Under the pieces are notes generated by a model. It saw nothing but the letters and a program-made list of their open reading frames with translations, made no database searches and had not been told where the DNA came from. Shown here piece by piece: positions 61,105 through 64,000 of a DNA stretch of 64,000 nucleotides. Within the stretch, counting starts at the first letter, position 1. Every line of letters begins with the position of its first letter. Position numbers and translations under genes: made by a program. Location: assembly GCA_037178625.1 (NCBI GenBank), contig CM074133.1, positions 1-64,000 on the forward strand, read 5' to 3'. The DNA is from Skeletonema tropicum. Its lineage: Eukaryota > Bacillariophyta > Thalassiosirophyceae > Thalassiosirales > Thalassiosiraceae.

Positions 61105-61858
61105 GATATATGTATCGTTCGCCTGCTACCATACAAAAGATTAGGAAGACAGCATTACACGTGAGGTTTAACGCTATCGCTATCTTTTCGACAAAAGATG
61201 TAATTTACAAGTGAAAAGCAAAAATGTAGAATATTCAATCTTTGCTCAAGTCAAAAGGGCAGCGATCGATGCAAAAATTTGTTGTCGCGTTCCGTGCGCG
61301 CGTGCGTGGAGTTTAAGTATTTTGGTGCCAATTTTGTGAGTTGTTGAAAACGGTAATCACTGTTGTCCGAGCCACCACTTTTTGGACGTTTTTGGTTAGC
61401 TTGGGGGAGGCTGCATCTGCACCTCATCGTCGATCAAGGATTGATGTAACGCAGATGCCTACGGTTCTGATCTTATCACCTAGCCAATAGAGGGAGAGAC
61501 GAGGAGAGCGTTTTGTTGCATTGTGTTCCATGAAAAATCCTTCTATGGGTTTAGTAAAAGCGTCGAGAGTAGTCACAGAATATCTCTTTCAAATTTAATA
61601 TCAAGTTGACAGATTGTGGTTTGATCCTAAGACAGTTGTTTGTTCATTGAGCACAAATATTGAAGTAGTTAAAGAAGTACATAATCAGAGCAAGAGCATT
61701 TGCTTGAAAGAGATAGGAAACTATTTGTTCCGACACCTAACTTAACAGTTAGCTCAATAACCTCGATTGTCTTCAGACTTATGGAATCTACATTTTACTT
61801 CTAGGGCTAGGAAAGATGTGTAATCTATTTGTACACATCCTCAACAGTAGCTCAATGC
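61105..61858. other. No gene recognised
   Basis: This is upstream of the minus-strand gene starting at 61104 and downstream of the sulfotransferase stop at 61859. The phrase CAATAACCTCGATTGTCTTC occurs twice (about 61756 and 61860), so the 3' end of the sulfotransferase gene was duplicated over about 90 bases. Confidence 0.5.
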
Positions 61859-63181
61859 TCAATAACCTCGATTGTCTTCAAGCTTTTTACTAATGTCAGG
61901 CATCACATCAAAACATTCCTTCGCGATAGCCTCATGCGGACACTTTGCCTCTAGATCCATCAAAGACTCTCGAAGCTGATCATGCGACAAATTCAGAGCT
62001 TGATGGAGAATCTTCTTGTAGATTTGTATCTCGTTACAAAGAGCTTGGCATAGAATGGAGATTGATTCATCGCTAAGATATAGATCGTCCTCATCTGACC
62101 TTTTATTCACTGATGTGGCCAATGCGAGCCTCTCCTGCTCGTGGCATTCAAATAAGTTCTCTATGCTCCGAATATCTTCCACCATATGTTCATTGCGAAT
62201 TGCGAGTATCTTCGAATCAGACGGGATGGCCTCATAGTAATACTGATAGTTGAAATACCAGTGGTCTGGACTTTGCTTCTTACCCCAATCTATCCCTTGC
62301 AGCGTCTTCATTGCCAGATTCTTACATCTATCAGGTGAATCACCTGCGTCTCGAAGACCATTTTGGACGAAGTCCTCCATTTGATAAAAGGGGCAGTCAG
62401 AGTAGAAGTGGGCCTTTCGATTTGCCCAATTGGTACTACGTACAAAATCATTTTCATCGGGCTTGTTGTAGTTGAATGCAGAGAGAGCTCGAGCTATGGG
62501 ATCTCTAGTGATGAATAGGAAGTATCCGGCGTCATCATCGCAGTTGTAGATATCTGTATGGAAGAAATGAGTAGTAAGTTTTGCTAACAAGCTGGAGGAG
62601 GTATGATCCACGTTCTCTGTTGCGTTCTGGACAGCGGCGTCATCACCATGATGACAGTGAAGCATGAACCCGAGGCTGCATCCTAGCGTAGATCCTCCTG
62701 TCTTGCTGAGGGATTATGAAGAGATGTAAGAGATGATGTCAGGGCCATAATACATTGTAGACATTATTATTCAAATATGTTCATAATCTTACCCGACATG
62801 AGCAAAACATATCTCCTTTTCTTTCGGAATACGAAAGTTGATCTTTTTCTTCGCAAATTTGGGTAATTTGATGCCTGGCCAATGTTCTTCAAACGACGAC
62901 GAAGGTGTAAATGTAACGTTGATGGGTGTTACTTCGAAGAAGGTGGAGGATGGAGGAGGAGGAGGAGCATTAGGGTTTGCAATTGTGGCGGAGATTAGCA
63001 CAAAGGCGGACCATGTTGTCATGGCTGCAAAAGCCAAGGAACCTAGAGATATGCTGCCTAACGTATCGATCGGTATGGTTAGAGTGGAGGCACCCTTCTC
63101 CTTCTCCTCCCTAGCGGGACCATTTCTATAGGGATTCCTTGATCTCATGGTCATGGTATTGCCTGATGAGCTGCTTGGCAC
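61859..63181 (-). CDS. Type II membrane sulfotransferase
   Basis: Exons 63181-62793 and 62705-61859 join across an 87-base GTAAGA...CTCAG intron in phase 2 and give 411 residues. The intron splits a Gly codon inside the PAPS-binding loop, which reads CFAHVGKTGGST (about 125-136) after splicing. A basic cytoplasmic start, one membrane anchor (about 42-68) and a Pro-rich stem fit a Golgi type II enzyme. FLFITRDPIARALSAFNY is the 3'-phosphate-binding element with its Arg and Ser. Cys residues in DCPF and RC would sit in the lumen. The family transfers sulfate from PAPS to sugars; the acceptor is unknown. The C-terminal 80 residues are helical and acidic. Confidence 0.88.
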
Positions 63182-63327
63182 AATCGATAATACTTAGGCC
63201 TCATAATGATGGGAGAATTCGCTTCCTGATACCAGACATGTGTGGGGTAGTCACCAGCGACGATCGCCCATCTGTAAAATTTCTACCTTTACACTTCTGC
63301 ATTTGACTGATAGATAATCAGCGATAG
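63182..63327. other. 5' flank of the sulfotransferase gene
   Basis: This short interval before the inverted-repeat element has no features beyond TGACTGATAGATAATCAGCG, which partly echoes the element's end. Confidence 0.3.
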
Positions 63328-63881
63328 CTACAGTCAAATCCCACGAACTACCCCCCCCTGGGGGATAAGAATTTTGGCTAGCCTGAGATTGGGGGGGAGG
63401 TAACTCAAAGTTGAACCTCAAAAAGTTCCACCTCACAGCTCTCACAGTTTGTACATCTCCACCACCATTGTTGCATCTCTACTGAATCATAACATTGTTT
63501 AGTTCCGTTTCGGTTCATACGCTGCTCTTCTATCACCCATCGGTAGAGCGGAGGCAATAATTGTGATCGCAGGAGGCTGAGCGACATCATGATACAAAAT
63601 TTTTTGCAAAAAAGGATTCGGAACCCACCGGTCAAAGCATCCGCTCCTCAACCTTCAACATTAGGCAAACCCATATTGCCTTCTTTACTTCAAGGGACTG
63701 TCATCGCACGTAAGGAGCCGCGAGGCCAGGAGAGATCGGGAGGTAAAGCAACCTACATTTTTTATCCACTAAGGCACCTAGGTTTGAGCCGCAGGGGGGG
63801 ATAAGAATTTTAGGCTAGGCTGAGATTTTGGTGGGGGGAAAAGCAAAATTGGGGGGGATAGTTCGTGGGATTTGACTGTAG
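63328..63881. mobile_element. 554-bp inverted-repeat element (MITE-like)
   Basis: The left end starts CTACAGTCAAATCCCACGAA followed by CTA and a C-run. The right end is its inverse, a G-run then ATAGTTCGTGGGATTTGACT and GTAG, with one mismatch in about 30 bases. Inside each end, GGGGATAAGAATTTT followed by GGCTAG/GGCTAGGCTGAGATT recurs as a direct repeat. Polyguanine runs occur at both ends. No coding frame of note is inside. A clear target duplication was not found. Confidence 0.75.
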
Positions 63882-64000
63882 CCGGTAGATTGTGGAAAGT
63901 ACGGTACTCGTGGTCTCATTTCTTATCTCTCTTTAGAGATGCTTTTGGATATAATATAGGGCAGATATCGGGGGAATTTCCCCCAGACGAATTTATCACC
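63882..64000. other. Right window edge, no gene recognised
   Basis: Only 119 bases remain beyond the element, with no supported feature. Confidence 0.4.

Overview
The window looks like nuclear DNA of a diatom, probably a centric one; the genus cannot be fixed from sequence alone. The evidence is mixed gene density with short GT-AG introns (87 to 126 bases) and three predicted preproteins with a signal peptide followed by the Ala-Phe plastid-import signature of algae with secondary plastids. A Ty1/copia retrotransposon of the type common in diatom genomes and several families I know only as diatom or stramenopile proteins of unknown function point the same way.

Layout. Bases 1-14300 are gene-poor and repeat-rich. 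They hold the N-terminus of an unknown gene at the left edge, an array of five covarying hairpins (1883-2079), a small unknown two-exon gene, a PIF1-type helicase C-terminal fragment with one intron, an 823-bp direct repeat and a candidate inverted-repeat element. Bases 14306-24163 carry ordinary genes: a fatty acid hydroxylase/sterol desaturase-type enzyme, a two-helix membrane protein, a secreted or surface membrane protein, and a head-to-head pair of plastid-targeted genes (a three-exon acylphosphatase-like protein and a helical repeat protein with an apparent frame break). An unknown protein ends this block.

Bases 24327-43655 are a nest of duplications and mobile DNA. A 1,364-bp unit is tandemly repeated about 2.7 times. 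The second unit is interrupted at its end by a 1,467-bp inverted-repeat DNA element with a 3-bp target duplication. The third is interrupted by an 8,520-bp copia element with identical-looking 294-bp LTRs and a CCCCT target duplication; the uninterrupted sequence survives at about 25300. A second tandem array follows directly: a 1,590-bp unit present three times plus a diverged fourth copy, each carrying one small Pro/Ser-rich ORF.

Bases 44241-63181 are again genic: two paralogous four-helix membrane proteins (one with a frame break), a low-complexity protein, two tandem paralogues of the two-helix membrane family, and a PHD/PhyA-type prolyl hydroxylase fused to a Gnt1-type GlcNAc transferase. 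These are followed by a ferric reductase/NADPH oxidase-type protein, two unknown proteins (one plastid-targeted) and a type II membrane sulfotransferase. A short inverted-repeat element lies near the right edge.

The most notable item is the hydroxylase-glycosyltransferase fusion at 53802-55898. In other protists these two activities act one after the other on Skp1 as separate enzymes in an oxygen-sensing pathway. Here one polypeptide carries both, with the key iron-binding and sugar-transferase motifs visible.
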